Assembly (NCBI GenBank): GCA_005406025.1
Contig: BGZK01000474.1
Span: forward strand, 124,001 to 188,000
Origin: Eumeta japonica
Taxonomy: Eukaryota; Arthropoda; Insecta; Lepidoptera; Psychidae
Reading direction: 5' to 3'
DNA length: 64,000 bases
The stretch's first letter is position 1, and each line of letters starts with the position of its first letter. Shown one piece after another: positions 43,861-56,750 of this stretch. A model generated the notes under the pieces. The model was not told the origin of the DNA. It was given only the letters and a program-made list of their open reading frames with translations, and did not search any database. The translations under genes and the position numbers were made by a program.

Positions 43861-44219
43861 AATACAGGAGTAGCATTAAGACCGTGTTTGATAAAAGAAT
43901 GGAATTTTTTTTAACATTACAATTTTGCTAACCTTTAAGATGACGCTTCAAAACCAGTGTGGCTACGAACTCTTTCATGTGCATTCCTGAAACGCACTTA
44001 TTTAAATATCTATAGATGACATCAAGTCGGTTTTGCATTAAATTCTATAATCTAAAATTTTCATTCGTAATCGAAAGGCAAAGGTATTTTAAAAAACAGA
44101 TTGAAAACCCTTAGGCAATTAAAAAAAAACTTAACCATATTAAAAATGTTAAATAATAAAATTTGCTAATATCGACGATATATCTACCCGAATCGATTCA
44201 ATTGTACGAATACAAACGA
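43861..44219. other. AT-rich stretch, nothing recognised
   Basis: No feature seen. Confidence 0.4.
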
Positions 44220-44590
44220 CTTCGACCGATCATCAAAAATAATGGAAAGTCGAACCGCCTTAGAGAGCACCACCTCGCGCTCTGCTCCGACGACCGCGAC
44301 CCGCTCCTATTAATACTCGTATAACAGCCCCCTTCGTATCTGCGAGATCATAAGTCTGACGCTATCTGACGTCGACGATGCGAAGACCCGCGGCGTATAC
44401 GATGTACAGATTAGCCTGTGAGCGTCTATCGTAAATGATTTATCCGGCGGTTTCCGCGCGCCCGCCCTCGAAGTCCTCCGAAGGGTATTAATCTCCAGCA
44501 TGCCCCGTCTCGGCGGCTTATCGCGGCGGGCTGTTAGCATACAGGCATAGTAATTGTTCGTATATATACGTATAAGTGGCCGTCTTCGGC
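44220..44590. other. GC-elevated unique island
   Basis: Includes 'cgctctgctccgacgaccgc', 'ggtttccgcgcgcccgccc' and 'cttatcgcggcgggctg'. The minus frame 44310-44540 is basic and without a domain. Candidate regulatory sequence. Confidence 0.3.
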
Positions 44591-44689
44591 ATGTCTAGAA
44601 ACCATTTTGATTTTTATTTTTTGCACCTTTTCCCTTTCGCGATGAACGTTTATTAATAATAATATACCGCCTACTATATGTTTTGATAA

Positions 44690-45590
44690 ACGTTTTGTAC
44701 TTGCGTTTTCAATTTCCCGCTGTGAAAATTGATCGGTTTTCTAAAATTGGGAAGTTTTCTTGCGAGCGCGCGTGTTTTTACGTAAACCTTTTATTACTTT
44801 TCGATAAATTGACCGAACGAGACGCGGTTTACGGCATTCAACTTTGCCTTTTTTAAACATTGAAGTAATTTCGCCTGGTACATAGTTTTGATAAATGTCA
44901 AAAATAAATTTTTAGAAAAATGTTTTTTTATACTGTTCTGTTGAACGATACAAAAGTTCATTCAGCTATTTTCCCCTAAACAGCATGGATTGCCGTAAAC
45001 TGTAAAAAAATCGTTGGTTGGTTCAAGAGATACCGATAAAAAAAAAAATTTCAATCAGAGTTTGTTTACAGTATTTCATAAATTAGAGTAATAGTTGTAG
45101 AACCGATAAATTTCAAAATCTAACCAACTATTCTGCTTAGAAAGCAACATCGATCCTTACAAATTGCATCAAAATCGGTCGGTTCAATCGAAAGATATCA
45201 TACACGAAAAATTTTCAAAAAATTAGTTTTACAAAGTAACTTCAAAAGTTTTTTTTTGGGTTGATATTTGATATCTTTCTACTTTCTTTCTTTTTGAGCT
45301 TGGAGAGCGTGAAGAAAAACAAAAATATATCTTTTGAGGTCAAACTCAATTATTTACTGTAAATATATTTTTGGAGACTTTAAGCTCGAAAATAGCAGAA
45401 ATTTAAGAAACAGCCTATAAGGTTCACAGTATTTCGAATTTTCGAGCTCGAAAAGTTTAAAAATAAGTCTGCGCGTTGAGACAACTTTATTTTTGGAGCT
45501 CAAAAACACATCGATATATATCGTAGCGGGAAGTTGTACGGATAGTCTGCAGGGTCAACTGTCTTACAGATTTTTTTTTTGTGTATTTAA
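44690..45590 (+). repeat. Large non-coding repeat, family A, short copy
   Basis: Collinear with the 14880-17040 copy but lacks about 1 kb of its middle, including the gcgtgt minisatellite. It runs from 'cgctgtgaaaattgatcgg' through 'attgccgtaaactgta', 'aagcaacatcgatcc', 'cctataaggttcacag' and 'tagcgggaagttg' to a T-run near 45585. Confidence 0.7.
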
Positions 45591-45720
45591 GAGATGCGAG
45601 TAATATGTGGACAGTACGATGCAGTAGCTATTTTACATACGTTTTCTTTAGTCTTCAAACGTTACGCGATCACGGCCTAGGTTGTCAGGTAACTTAGAAC
45701 GCCTAAGCCACTGATCGGTA

Positions 45721-45785
45721 ATGGATGACAGTTCAAGCGACACAGCATCCGACAGCCCGCCGCTCGCGCGCTCCGCTGAGCGCGA
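45721..45785 (+). CDS. Candidate first coding exon of an unknown gene
   Basis: atg at 45721 opens MDDSSSDTASDSPPLARSAER, followed by two bases and the consensus donor ga|gtgagt (45786-45791). A stop codon (tga) is in frame three codons upstream, so the frame cannot extend further 5'. Unspliced, it would hit tga after one more codon. GC and CpG rise exactly over this segment ('cccgccgctcgcgcgctccg') compared with AT-rich flanks. A short acidic, serine-rich N-terminus is common in insect transcriptional regulators, but I cannot name the gene. No following exon is recognised in the 18 kb to the window end, so the intron would be long. Chance remains possible because the exon is only 65 bp. Confidence 0.35.
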
Positions 45786-45791
45786 GTGAGT

Positions 45792-46499
45792 CACGTCCCG
45801 CCAACCTTTCGGCCGACACGTTATACGGTCAAATTCACGTTTGAATTTAATTATTAAAATGAACTACTTGCGGCTTTTTCACTGTTTTTTTTCTATTGCC
45901 GTAACGAAATTTCTTATTGACTTTCGATAAGTGTGTACAAGACTTTATTTTAAATAAAAATTTTGATTCTTTTTCCTTTTACAGTAATATTATACGAATT
46001 AGCTAAGTCTAAGATAATCCTTTTGCAATTAACTTATCAAAGACGATTTTGTTTGACTACAACTTAAACATAAATAGGCAAAAACCAAACAGTTCAGTAC
46101 TTTTCTTTCTTATGTTCGTCAACCGATTGTATTTTTTTTAGTAGCTATTGACAAGCTTTAATGTTAAGAATAAAAAAAAATTGAAAACACTTAGTTTTTT
46201 TCTTCAACTTCTACGTAAAATATCTATTTAAAAGTCTTTATTTGAAGTTTCATCTCAATAAACGAAAGTTTTTAATTTGCGGTTTATTGTAAATTTATCG
46301 AATTATATTTTTATTTAATTATAATGATAGTAACTGTTTTGTACTCTAAATACATAGAATAGTGTACGGTCTCAGATATATAACGAAAGAATATACAAGA
46401 ATAGAAAGAAATTTATTTAGAACATGCAAATTCAGATGCGTTTTTCTCAAAATTTCAATAATGATTATGAACCATTTCAACCAGTGTGCGAACACTAGT
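45792..46499. other. AT-rich stretch, nothing recognised
   Basis: If the upstream exon is real this is its intron. No feature seen. Confidence 0.4.
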
Positions 46500-46760
46500 T
46501 TTTCATAAAAACGTCAACAGTATTTTTACAACGTTCTCCTCTCGGCCGTGCAACCAAATGCCCCATACGTACAACTCGTAGAATTCACCACGACAGAAGG
46601 CAAGGAGTGGCGACAATTTCGCATTCGAGGACGACGGGCCATCGTGACGGCGTATAAAGAACGTTAACTGTACATTAAATCGGACAGCGCCGACCGATGC
46701 CTGCGCCCGCGCCGGTCGCGCGCCGACGCGGTGTGCGCTCATTGCAAACTCTATTACGCT
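46500..46760. other. GC-elevated unique island
   Basis: Includes 'gcgccgaccgatgcctgcgc' and 'cggtcgcgcgccgacgcgg'. The minus frame (79 codons) is chance-like. Confidence 0.3.
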
Positions 46761-48649
46761 AAACCTGCATAACCTGTTCTAAGTACGCGTATGTATATGT
46801 AGATGTATTTATTGTATCTAACATTACATTATACGCATTATAGACATTTACTGAATGTAGATATTTCATAGATAAATATCTATGGATCAAATTAATGATT
46901 TTATATCTATTAACCAATCAAATTCCAGCTACCGTTTATAAACTATCATCTAAAATTTGTATTACCTATTTACGCTACACTCTTGGAAACGCATACATAT
47001 GAATAAAATCGAAGTGCCCGATTTGAAAATAATTACATATTTTTTTAAGCTTATAGAAATATTTATACGTCACCAGTACTCAAAAAAAATGCTTTTCAAA
47101 AAACGTCCGTCTGAATATCCGGAGTAATTTTCAGAATGGCCGAACTTCGAGAACACGGACGTAAAAATCAAGTGCAGGGTCGGTACCGGGATTATCGTTT
47201 ACAGCGTGATTTAAAAGGTGAAAGAATTCATTCAACGCCTACGCAGACAGAAGCGTTAATAAAATGTTATACGTGCTTACTATAATATTTTAATGATTAT
47301 ACAATTTCAATGACCTTCCGCTAATAAATTAACATTCACGCATTAAACAATTCCGCGTATATAATTATAGAGACAATCAAAATATCTGATGAGGTTATAA
47401 TGAAAATCATATAAATATTGTGCCATATCACCTATAAAATCGACTTCCTCGTTGCACATAAGTGATTGCGATGTGAATGTGTACACATTAAAACTGTAAA
47501 CCACATTAGTTTCAGTGATAGGAGATTTCGAAAGAAGTCGAAGAAAACGATCAGAAGGATAGGTGATTTTCCGTACGACTTCTCTGATAGAGATATCACC
47601 CGTTCTAGGGAAACATAAAGAAAAGCGATTAAGAGCATCGGAGAGAAGAATTAATTTTACCATAACGATAAGGATGTAAATCTTGAATTCGAGGTTTGTC
47701 TATTAAAATTCAAGAAAACTGCTTTAAGGACGCATTCAAAAGACCATATTTACAGTCAGTCGTGTGCCACGAATGCGTGTTAGTAGTGTTGTTATTGGTA
47801 TATAAATAATGAATTATTATTATTAAACAGATAAACGCGCAATACACACGAAATGATGAAAACCTTTTTCCTATGAGCCTAAATACTAATGGCGATTGAG
47901 GGGTTTTGCTTTACCTATTTTTTTCTGAAAAGGGGGTGAGAGTCTTCAATAACGATTACATGAGCAATATATTTCTTGACTTACATCCTGTTTTTTTTTT
48001 TTGCAAAATTTTGTAGGCTGTGTTTTCAGCATATACAGGAGGCATACGTGACTATGCTCGAAAACGTAAAGGATATTTAGGGATTTCCAAAATGATTGAT
48101 TATTGCTAATTCACTCTCATACGGTGTTAATTTTGACTAATCAAGAAAGAACCAAAGTAAAAGAAAATATGCAAGCTGTCGTATATGCAACTCGTCTGAA
48201 TTTGCCCGGCTGGATATATTTGGATTTGACGTGTTCTAAATTATTATTTGTTCACTATGGGCCCTCAATCTCAATTTAACAAATTCTTAAGTAGCACAAA
48301 ATAAATGAACATTATTTATGTCAATATTATAATATTTAAATATGATGCTAATATTTTCCTTAATAAATATTAAATGCACATAATTGCTATATAGGTAATA
48401 AACTGTTTATTTCATTGTCATAGACTTTGTAACTGTCATAAGCACCTTGCTCATGAATAACATTAAAGAAACTTGAACAGATTTCTAAGAAAATATACCA
48501 ATATCTACGTAAGCATGAAGGGAGAGGTTTAAAAATTACTAGTATTATGTAATACTTACGATTACTGTGACAATTCCTATTACATCAAATAAATGTCAAA
48601 CTTCTTTCTAAAACCATATCGTACGTTATCGATGTCAATGTTTAATCAT
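46761..48649. other. AT-rich stretch, one unassigned open frame
   Basis: A 106-codon minus frame at 47343-47663, starting MVKLILLSDALNRFSLCF, lacks a recognisable domain, and an overlapping frame exists on the same strand. It is not called a gene. No repeats noticed. Confidence 0.35.
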
Positions 48650-48825
48650 TTTCGTGAATTATATCACATAACATAAAAGGGAGTACTCCCCATTGAAAGG
48701 TCGACAGCGCACCGGTGACTCCCTTGGCGTCGTGCGTGTCCATGGGCGGCGGTGAACACCAATTCCCTTGGATCTCGCATGCTCGTTCGCCCCTTAAAAA
48801 TGCTGAAAGGTCGGTAAATAATGAC
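48650..48825 (+). mobile_element. Lepidopteran SINE/LINE tail, copy 3
   Basis: 'gcgcaccggtgactcccttg' followed by 'gtccatgggcggcggtgaac' and 'tcgcatgctcgttcgcccc', then A-rich sequence. This is the closest of the three copies to the usual core. Confidence 0.8.
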
Positions 48826-51800
48826 ACGTTATTATTAACGTTCGCCTTTAACTACCGCAGATGCAAGAAAGCGAATAAAATTTCATGCATGCCTACAAGT
48901 ACACCCATAATCGCTGTTATTCCTATCGTCGAATTCATTCGTGAATTTCTCGGGGAACAATTCGAAACTCGCGAATTAATAAGCGAGCAAATTGTCGGAG
49001 TTTGTCAAACTCTTTTATTGCATATCTGCACTCACGGTCTAAAGTTGAGATTCGCTCTGTGCTTTTCGAGATCAAAGCGGTCCGGAAAACAAAAGTTTTT
49101 ATTACGTAAGTTTAAGATGACGTGAGAAGTGAGTGTCTTGAAATGATTTTCTACTCTGAAATAGAATTGACCAGTGACCCGACCGAGGGCTTGACGAAAT
49201 AATGTCCTCTTAGTATTGTATTGAATAGAAAAATTGAAGATACATGGGGAATAATATAAATTCTAATAGTTAAACGTTTACAGCTGAATTGAATTCCATA
49301 AGTTGTCAATCAATCTTTTCATCTAGGTTATCGCTATAATAAAATGAATGAATGGATCTATCTATCACATCAGGAGATATCCTGATCTAAAGCTTTTCAA
49401 GCAAGTACTAAAAAAATAACACTTGAGAGTAACATAGAAATATATCGTAAATAACGGAAAGAAGGTATGGCCCAATAATGTCGGCCGCGGGGCTTAACCT
49501 TGTTTGAAATACGCGACAGTATCGGTTGTTTTTAAATGCGGTGTAAAGAAAGAGAGACAGTGCACCCCCGCGCGACAACTAACAGTGGAGTTATAGAAAT
49601 GTATTTATTAATGAGATAAATTTTTATCCACGGAATAATTGATTAATGTATTTAACGTTTGAGTGAAAAATTTCTTATATGTACTAAATCACATCTCAAA
49701 TCAATTATATTTTCAGTATTAATCTAGCGATTATCCTATTTACCAAGAAATATTATTCCTCGTGAGGTAAGCAATTTTCTGACAAATTAAGTCAAATGAA
49801 ATCAAAAATATCTTTATTTCGTAGGTAATAATAGAAATTACACTTGAAATGCGTTATAAAAAAAAAACTGTTTTTGTCATTAAAATTGTCACTCATTCCA
49901 AATGTTGATTCACCATGAGAAGAATGGGCAAGAAACTCAAGGTGTGCTCTTTATTATTCACTGATACAAAATATTGAATAAGAAATAATTTAATACAACA
50001 CTTAATAACAACATGAAGCAACCTAACAGCCGAGCAGTTCAATCCCATGGGCTTTTTTATTATCCAGACACAGTATATTAGCCCTTGCCAAATAACTTTC
50101 TTTTAACGAAACGTTTAAATTCATAAAATGGCAAATTTTGAATTTCAGCTGGCGCAGCTCCTTAAAATTACTCCTTCTATATGAATTAGTTATATAACAC
50201 TATATAACACATTTGCAACGTATATTAAATAACAACATTCACGAGTGCCAACAAACCAGACGAGTGAATTAGGAATAATCAATTTTGAGAAATCTCTAAA
50301 CATCTTTTTCGTCATATATGTTGAATAGTCAAGTATGCTTACCATTCATGTTGAAAATGTCTATTAAATTTTGAAAAAAATGCAAAAAGTTAAATAAATG
50401 AATATATTGCTGACGTAATCGCTATTCAGGCTCCCCACCCCCTTTTTAAGCAAAAGTATGCAAGGCAAAAACCCCTCAACTGTCTTTAGTGTTTACGTAA
50501 TACTTGAACGGGTCCATAGGAAAAAAGGTTTTCGTTTTTTTGCATTAAGAAGTATGTACCTGTTTAATACTAATGATTCATTACTTATGCAATACCACTA
50601 AAAGGCATTTATGGCACACCACTGGCTGTAACGGTTGTCTTTTAGATACGTTCTAAACGCAGTTTACTCAAATTTTAATGAACAACCATAAAGATTCTAT
50701 TGTAGAACATACCAGAACGTTGAGCGAACATATGTAATCTGTAGTTTGCCAGCTCCACTACAATGGCTCAATATTCACGTGTTTCGTAAAAGATATTCAG
50801 GGTCTGAAATTAAACATTGTACACAAACTATGCGTTGCGATAACGTAATGAAAAGATCAAAAAATAAACGTCTAGAATATCATTTTGTATTGTATTTCGT
50901 TCTGGTTTGTTCACAATCACACGCAAAGTATACAGTTTAAGCATAGTAGTCTATGCTTAGTAGTAGTATGCATAGTAGTCTATCATTAATTAAAATGTAA
51001 ACTGAACATGTGACTGCAATATTTCAATGTTACCAGCATTTGAATGTTTACGGTGCCATTTTTTTTTTCTGGTTGCCAAAAATATGCAATAGAATTTTGC
51101 TACAAAAAAAAAAGGAAACTAGAAAATAATTTTAAATAGACCGGACGTCTTGTACAATTAGCCTGCAAATACGTCGGCGCGGTGCCGACTTATTTCAACT
51201 GGTTGTAAGTTAATTTGATTGATATTAACACAAAATTTTTGTCTCTTTGCCAGTATAAAATAATATATTACAGTCAAATCAAATATATCACAGTCACTGG
51301 AAAAATCTAATATTTTTAGGTAGAAACATTACAACCACATTATTTTATTTAGGTCCACCAAATTATACGTTGATTAAAAAAAGAAACTCAATAATTCATT
51401 CCGTCTTTAAAAAGGAAGTAACTAAAGATAAACGAAATATTTCTTTCAAATTAATAATAAACAAGAATCTTTAAAAATATGCTAAAGCGAATGCAATAAA
51501 TAAAGTCAGGCTGTGACAAATATGTAAAATTCGCCTACTGGAAGTAGGTGAATTCCAATAAGAGTTACATCTATAGTATAGGATTTAGGATAGAAATAAT
51601 GCGATATCATAAATGATGTTGACTGTATCATACTATAGGCCGATGTTGAATATTCAACTGTGCCATCATCAGAACGTTACTTGTTTAAAATCATCAGAAT
51701 ACAAAGGATTGCAGTCAAAAGTAATTACATGTTTTATTGATATAATACAAGGATAACACAGACCGATGGGCTGGTATGCCTCTAGGTAGATCCTAATAGC

Positions 51801-52039
51801 AAATATAAATTGATTCGTAAGTTTTTGTAAGTAATGAAAGCCATCTCTTTAGAAAATACTAAATAACATGTCTTGTGTAAATCCTTGTTCTCGCCTGAAC
51901 TAAATGAACCTTGTTTATTTTTTTCGTTCGATACGTTTCTTTGTAGGGATGTACAATGCAGACGCATCCCTTCAAAAATATTTTCTCCGAATGGACCACC
52001 ACAACGGCTTCGACCGATTAAATTTTACTTACGCCAAGT
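48826..52039. other. AT-rich stretch, nothing recognised
   Basis: Small GC patches at 48900-49100 and 49480-49580 are noted. A short hairpin attcgcctact/agtaggtgaat sits at about 51530-51555. Open frames (48715-49125, 50746-50940, 51782-51967) lack domains; the first begins in SINE/LINE tail sequence. Confidence 0.4.
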
Positions 52040-52200
52040 TAGCTTATAATTCTTAGCAGAGGTTGGAGCGATAATTAAGGCGGTCCTTTCAAACGGTCAT
52101 TGAGGACGCGCTTAGAGGCGCGGCTTGAATAAGCTTCTAATTCAACTTCAAGGACCTCACCAGCTATTATGGTTTCGAAGCCTAATGGGTATATATTGAA
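52040..52200. other. GC-elevated unique island
   Basis: 'gagcgataattaaggcggtc' and 'gaggacgcgcttagaggcgc' lie between AT-rich flanks. Candidate regulatory block. Confidence 0.3.
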
Positions 52201-52467
52201 ATGCCACACAATAGTGTTCTAGTATAATTAAACTGTAACCTTTATTACCGTTCGAGATTATAATATTTATATCGTTTTGTTTTTTTTTTTTATTTAATTT
52301 TTGAATCCAGTTTATTATGTTGTGGTCACTTTATAGTTATATTTTTAATTATGAACTCATTACTTTACCACTCATAAATGTACACGCAGCTCATATCGAC
52401 GAATTAAACTATCGTAACGCTTAGTTACATTACCTAGAACTTTTGTTTCCTAAGCTTATGTATTGCG

Positions 52468-52497
52468 TGCTGCACCACATAGCTATGTGGTGCAGCA
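52468..52497. repeat. Perfect 30-bp palindrome
   Basis: Arm tgctgcaccacatag (52468-52482) is followed immediately, with no spacer, by its exact reverse complement to 52497. Confidence 0.95.
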
Positions 52498-53574
52498 GAA
52501 GAAACACAAGTGGGTGAGTTCACCTATTTGTGTTTTTTTTTATATTTAACTGGTACTAATAAATCAATTGTAATGAATGAGAATTTCATGCATTGTAATC
52601 CAAAAATAGGAAGCTTTGTGATAGTTTAATGCAGTTGCAAATTCGAGCTCGTACTCATTACATACTAACAATTTAGTTTGTGCACGGTGCTTGTAAGTAA
52701 CAAAATACCGGTGCAACACTGACTTAAATGATTAGTGTCTTAAATTCAAGAATTGAAATCATCTGCAAATACTTTTGCTTACATTTGTCAAGCATCTAAA
52801 TATTTCAATAAGTATTTTGGAAATCAATTCCTAAAACAGAACGAATATAAACAGAATAACAACCACTTATTAAACACTGGCACGTTTCAATTCTTATAAT
52901 AAAGAAAATTTCACTAACGGAATTATGAAAAAAAAAACTAAAAGAGAAATAGGCTCAGACACCAGATGGAAAGAATAAACCGAATAATTGCCAGAATAAT
53001 GAAAAAAGTAAAATGTATTTTCATGTTTCTTTCCGCGTGTTAACATAGTTTCAATCTAAAAAATGCATAAATTTGAAAATATCAAAGTAACATTCGCATT
53101 CATTGTAACAATGGACGAAGCATTGGCCCAAAGTAAAATTTATCCTTAAAAACTAGTGTGAAAAATTTGCCAACGAAGTAGCAATCAGAAAGCTGGGTGA
53201 TTTAATACGGAGAGAAATCGTAAAAAAGCTTCGTAGGCGAACACTCATATAAAACACACTCGAAGCATCATTTTATATTATCTATTCCATAAGCTCGTGA
53301 TAGAATTGCGGTGAGCTTTTCTCTTTTATCCTGATTTATACTTACTTGCCTGGATTGAGAAGCTTAAAATTTGAAACACAAGTTCCCTTTATGACATGAG
53401 TGACGGGTAAAACGGGCTTATCTAAAATTCTCATAAAACCTTAAAGAAATGAAACGGTCTTACAGCTTTTTGGGCGAACGAAGACGTTGGGGCTGCGCCG
53501 TCGATAACCGATATTTGAAATGAAAAGTATTATTGATATATTTTAATGCGGCTTTCTATTGAATCGGCCGGCAC
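52498..53574. other. AT-rich stretch, nothing recognised
   Basis: No gene or repeat recognised. Confidence 0.4.
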
Positions 53575-53635
53575 TAAAAACAAAATCGGTATTTAAATCA
53601 GGATCGCGACCGGGATCGGAAAACAACCTTTTTAT
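53575..53635 (+). repeat. Family C fragment
   Basis: 'aatcaggatcgcgaccggga' then 'tcggaaaac' matches the family C unit type. Confidence 0.45.
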
Positions 53636-53814
53636 AATCACCCTTTTTTATTGTCTAAAATCAGAAAACACTAACAAGACATTAAATAATAACAAAATTT
53701 GACAAATGCTATCATTTTTCTCAATATAATAAATATTTGAATTAATTTATAACTCATAAGTTATTTATAAGTTTGCCCTCGTGATCATAAAATAAATTTC
53801 TATATTACTTACGT
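53636..53814. other. AT-rich spacer
   Basis: No feature seen. Confidence 0.4.
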
Positions 53815-54080
53815 CCAATCCATTCTGAACCCAAAACCGATTCTAGTCCCTAGTTTGAATCCTGGAATGCACTTACTTTCGTCATTAGCCTTGATTCGTT
53901 TTCAATTACGTTCTCGTTCACGATTCCAATTCGAATCCATATTCAATTTCTATCCTATATCCCTCATTGAAAATCTATCAAATTACAGCTACCAACTCTG
54001 AGCCTAATTCTTATCCCAATCGCGATTTTGTTTCCAATCTTGATGCCACTTCCAGTTCTGAATTCATTAAAAACATCTCT
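53815..54080 (-). repeat. Family C repeat, inverted copy
   Basis: On + the units read 'aacccaaaaccgattctag', 'gttctcgttcacgattcc' and 'tcccaatcgcgattttg', the complements of family C units. Together with 53575-53635 it forms an inverted pair. The 75-codon frame at 53967-54194 is translated repeat in its first half. Confidence 0.5.
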
Positions 54081-55549
54081 TCGTTTTGTCATACTGAGGC
54101 AGAAACTTTCGATAATGCCACATTTTCAAGTTTTATCAATTTTCTTCCAATTTTTTTTCTCAAGTTTTTTTGTGAAAATGTTCCGATACTCTGAAAATAA
54201 TTGCTGAACAGGAATAATTTATTTTACGTTCTTCAGATTTCAAATTATCTCGCTGCTAAATTCATCAACTTTTGGGTAGACATAAATAAAGACATGAGAA
54301 ACACGTACAAACTAAATTTATGTTCATTAAATCGGCTTCCATGATATAAAAGGTAGGTCCTTTTATAATCCAAAACTACCCTACTGCTTTTTAACCTAAA
54401 ACTGCACTACTTCACACTATATTTGGAATGATCGTAATACATAAGTCACAATTTTTTTATGAATTCTCTTGCAAACTTTAAAGCCAAGAATTATCGTTTA
54501 ATATTTTTTCCCAGTAACTAAATAGAAATTTTCTTTCGTCCTTTCAGCTTAAAAGTTTGTAGCGGCGTGCTTTTAAATTGATCCCTTTACTATTATTTAC
54601 ATGAATTTTGTTCCAATATTTATATTACTGCAATAAAGATCTTCAATAATTCAAAAACTAAAGTTGCTACTGTAAATAAATAACGTGCGTAGCTAATTTC
54701 TGCAGTTTCTATTCGGCGGTGGTAAATCTAGCAGCTTTTTTCCACACATATTTTGAAGCCCTATTAATCCCCTTATAAATTAAATTTTAAATTAATTAAA
54801 TGAATAATGTGTAGTCGATTATGAGGTAACTTTTTAAAATTGGTACGATTGTCAAGTCAATAACACTAGTCATTTTTGAGATTTAAATAATTTCCTACAG
54901 ACACAAAGACAAGCGAAAATTTTTAACCTTCGCATGTCCAGTTAGTTACAGAAGATGTAAATTAAGTCTATAAAATTCTTAAATCACGTACTAACTCTTC
55001 TCATATACATATAATACGATCTGTATATTAAAAATAAAAAAAAAATAAGTGGGGGGACGACGAATAAGCAATAAAACGCAGTTTTTCTGTTTGTCGGTTT
55101 ATCTGTTTCATTAGAGTATCACGAAAAAACCACTTAAGTCAAAGTACAATTTGTAAATACGAAGTATTCTACATACGATCAGATAAATACGAAACATAAA
55201 TTAGAATGAAATTTAATGGTTTAAGTCATCGAAACCAACATACCAAAACCGGACTTATTCCGTTTTGAGTAAAATTTTAGCTACAAAACATCACAGTAAA
55301 TACTTTGACTTTAGTATTTTGAAATCGATTTTTAAATATAACGATTTTAGACCAATTAGTAAGCTAAATACCGTTCTTTTTAAGCATTATAAAAACAATA
55401 AAATTAAATAAAATTATCTGTATATTTCAACTTCACATGGGAACAAATTTTTGCAGACATTTATCCTATTCACGGTTTTTAATTATCACCTACTAATAAA
55501 AATTCTAATTAATTTTTTTTCTGACCTCGATTGGTTTAATGCGAATTTT
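54081..55549. other. AT-rich stretch, nothing recognised
   Basis: A 'gtttttctgtttgtcggttt' phrase at 55080 hints at a retroposon scrap. No gene seen. Confidence 0.4.
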
Positions 55550-55700
55550 CACCTGTATTCGCGCCGCGACCCGCATAATGGCGGACGAAGGTAAAGGGAC
55601 CTCGAAAGTTCACAAGGTAATCCGACACGAATCTAACGGACGGTGAAGTGTCCCAGCGATAATGAAACCCTTTGAATCTTAATGAAAACTAGTTTAGGGC
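55550..55700. other. GC-elevated island with short ATG frame
   Basis: 'gcgccgcgacccgcataatg' opens a 22-codon frame starting MADEGKGTSKVHK with a weak donor-like aag|gtaatc. Without an upstream in-frame stop or strong donor it is not called an exon. The block is a GC island. Confidence 0.25.
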
Positions 55701-55984
55701 GCTCGTTGTGCTTGATTTATTGACGTGCTGAAATTCATTAGCTTTTCCCATACCTAAGCACCATTTGACAGCCCCTGGTTGAAGAAAACAAACTTATTTT
55801 TGATCGTATGTTTTGTCAAATCACCCTTTTTATAATAATCAGGTATGTGAAAATTTTAAAACAAGAAATCCCCTAAACAAGATGCCAAAAAAGCTGCAAA
55901 ACTTACTCGTCGCAAGTGTCTCATAATTACAATATCCCAAAATATTTCGGTAAAATGATAGTACATTTTTAAGCGATTAACATC
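55701..55984. other. AT-rich stretch, nothing recognised
   Basis: No feature seen. Confidence 0.4.
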
Positions 55985-56130
55985 CGACTACTTATATCGA
56001 GACCGGAGTCGAAATCGAATACGGGATAGGGATTGGAATCTCCATCGGTCGATTTACAAGATGAAGGAATTCTGTTTATAGCCATGCGAGTGGAGCCGCA
56101 GGCCCAAGCTAGCGTAATTAATTGAGATAT
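55985..56130 (+). repeat. Family C repeat with end module
   Basis: 'gagaccggagtcgaaatcg' and 'acgggatagggattggaatc' are followed by 'acaagatgaaggaattctg' and 'atgcgagtggagccgcaggc'. The complete order of units then end module is visible. Confidence 0.7.
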
Positions 56131-56204
56131 AAGACTGGCATACATAATTCTATGTATCCTGATAAGAGAAAACAATATAAGAGGATAATATAAGAGGAAA
56201 AAGG

Positions 56205-56750
56205 ATTTTTAACATTTTGTCTGTTCGTCTGGACATCTCTGAAATTACTAAACGAATTTTAATACAGTTTTCACGCATAGATTGAGCTTGGCTTGGAACA
56301 TAATTATCGTGGCAAAACTTATCCAGCAAAAAATATCTTGGGGGGGAGGGTTAGTGGGGTTGTATAATATGTAAAATTATTTCACACATAAAAAGCTAAG
56401 CTACCCAGAGTGATATATTCTATATTTTATTTTGATACTATTAATTGTCCTGGCTTCGTATGATTGAGAACCGTGAGCGGTATCAGATTTAGAAACGGGA
56501 TAGGGGCGGAATCGAAAGCCAAGACTGGGGCTGAAATTGAGAACGGGGCCGGTGTCGAGACCGAGTATGTATCCCATCGGAACTAGAATTAAGACCGTGA
56601 CCAGGATCTAAATCGAGAACAGTAACTGAATCAGAATTGAAAGCGGGAATGAGATCGGAATTAACTACAAGGTCTTTTCATTTAAAAGATGAAGGAACAC
56701 ATTCTAGGTCCAAGTGGGCGAAGTCGCGGGCGGAAGGCCAGTATTAAATA
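56205..56750 (+). repeat. Family C repeat, longest copy
   Basis: Begins with 'ttttgtctgttcgtctgg' and 'aacgaattttaatacag' (compare 26395-26462), passes through a G-run spacer (56341), then the degenerate units (56465-56670, for example 'gaacggggccggtgtcgag'), and ends with 'aaaagatgaaggaacac' and 'gggcgaagtcgcgggcgg'. It suggests the full architecture of the family: head, unit array, end module. Confidence 0.7.

Noticed and set aside
47343..47663. 106-codon minus frame MVKLILLSDALN...
   Set aside because: No recognisable domain, splice signal or promoter; an overlapping frame on the same strand is equally open.
55577..55645. Short frame MADEGKGTSKVHK... as a first exon
   Set aside because: No upstream in-frame stop nearby, only a weak donor-like aag|gtaatc.
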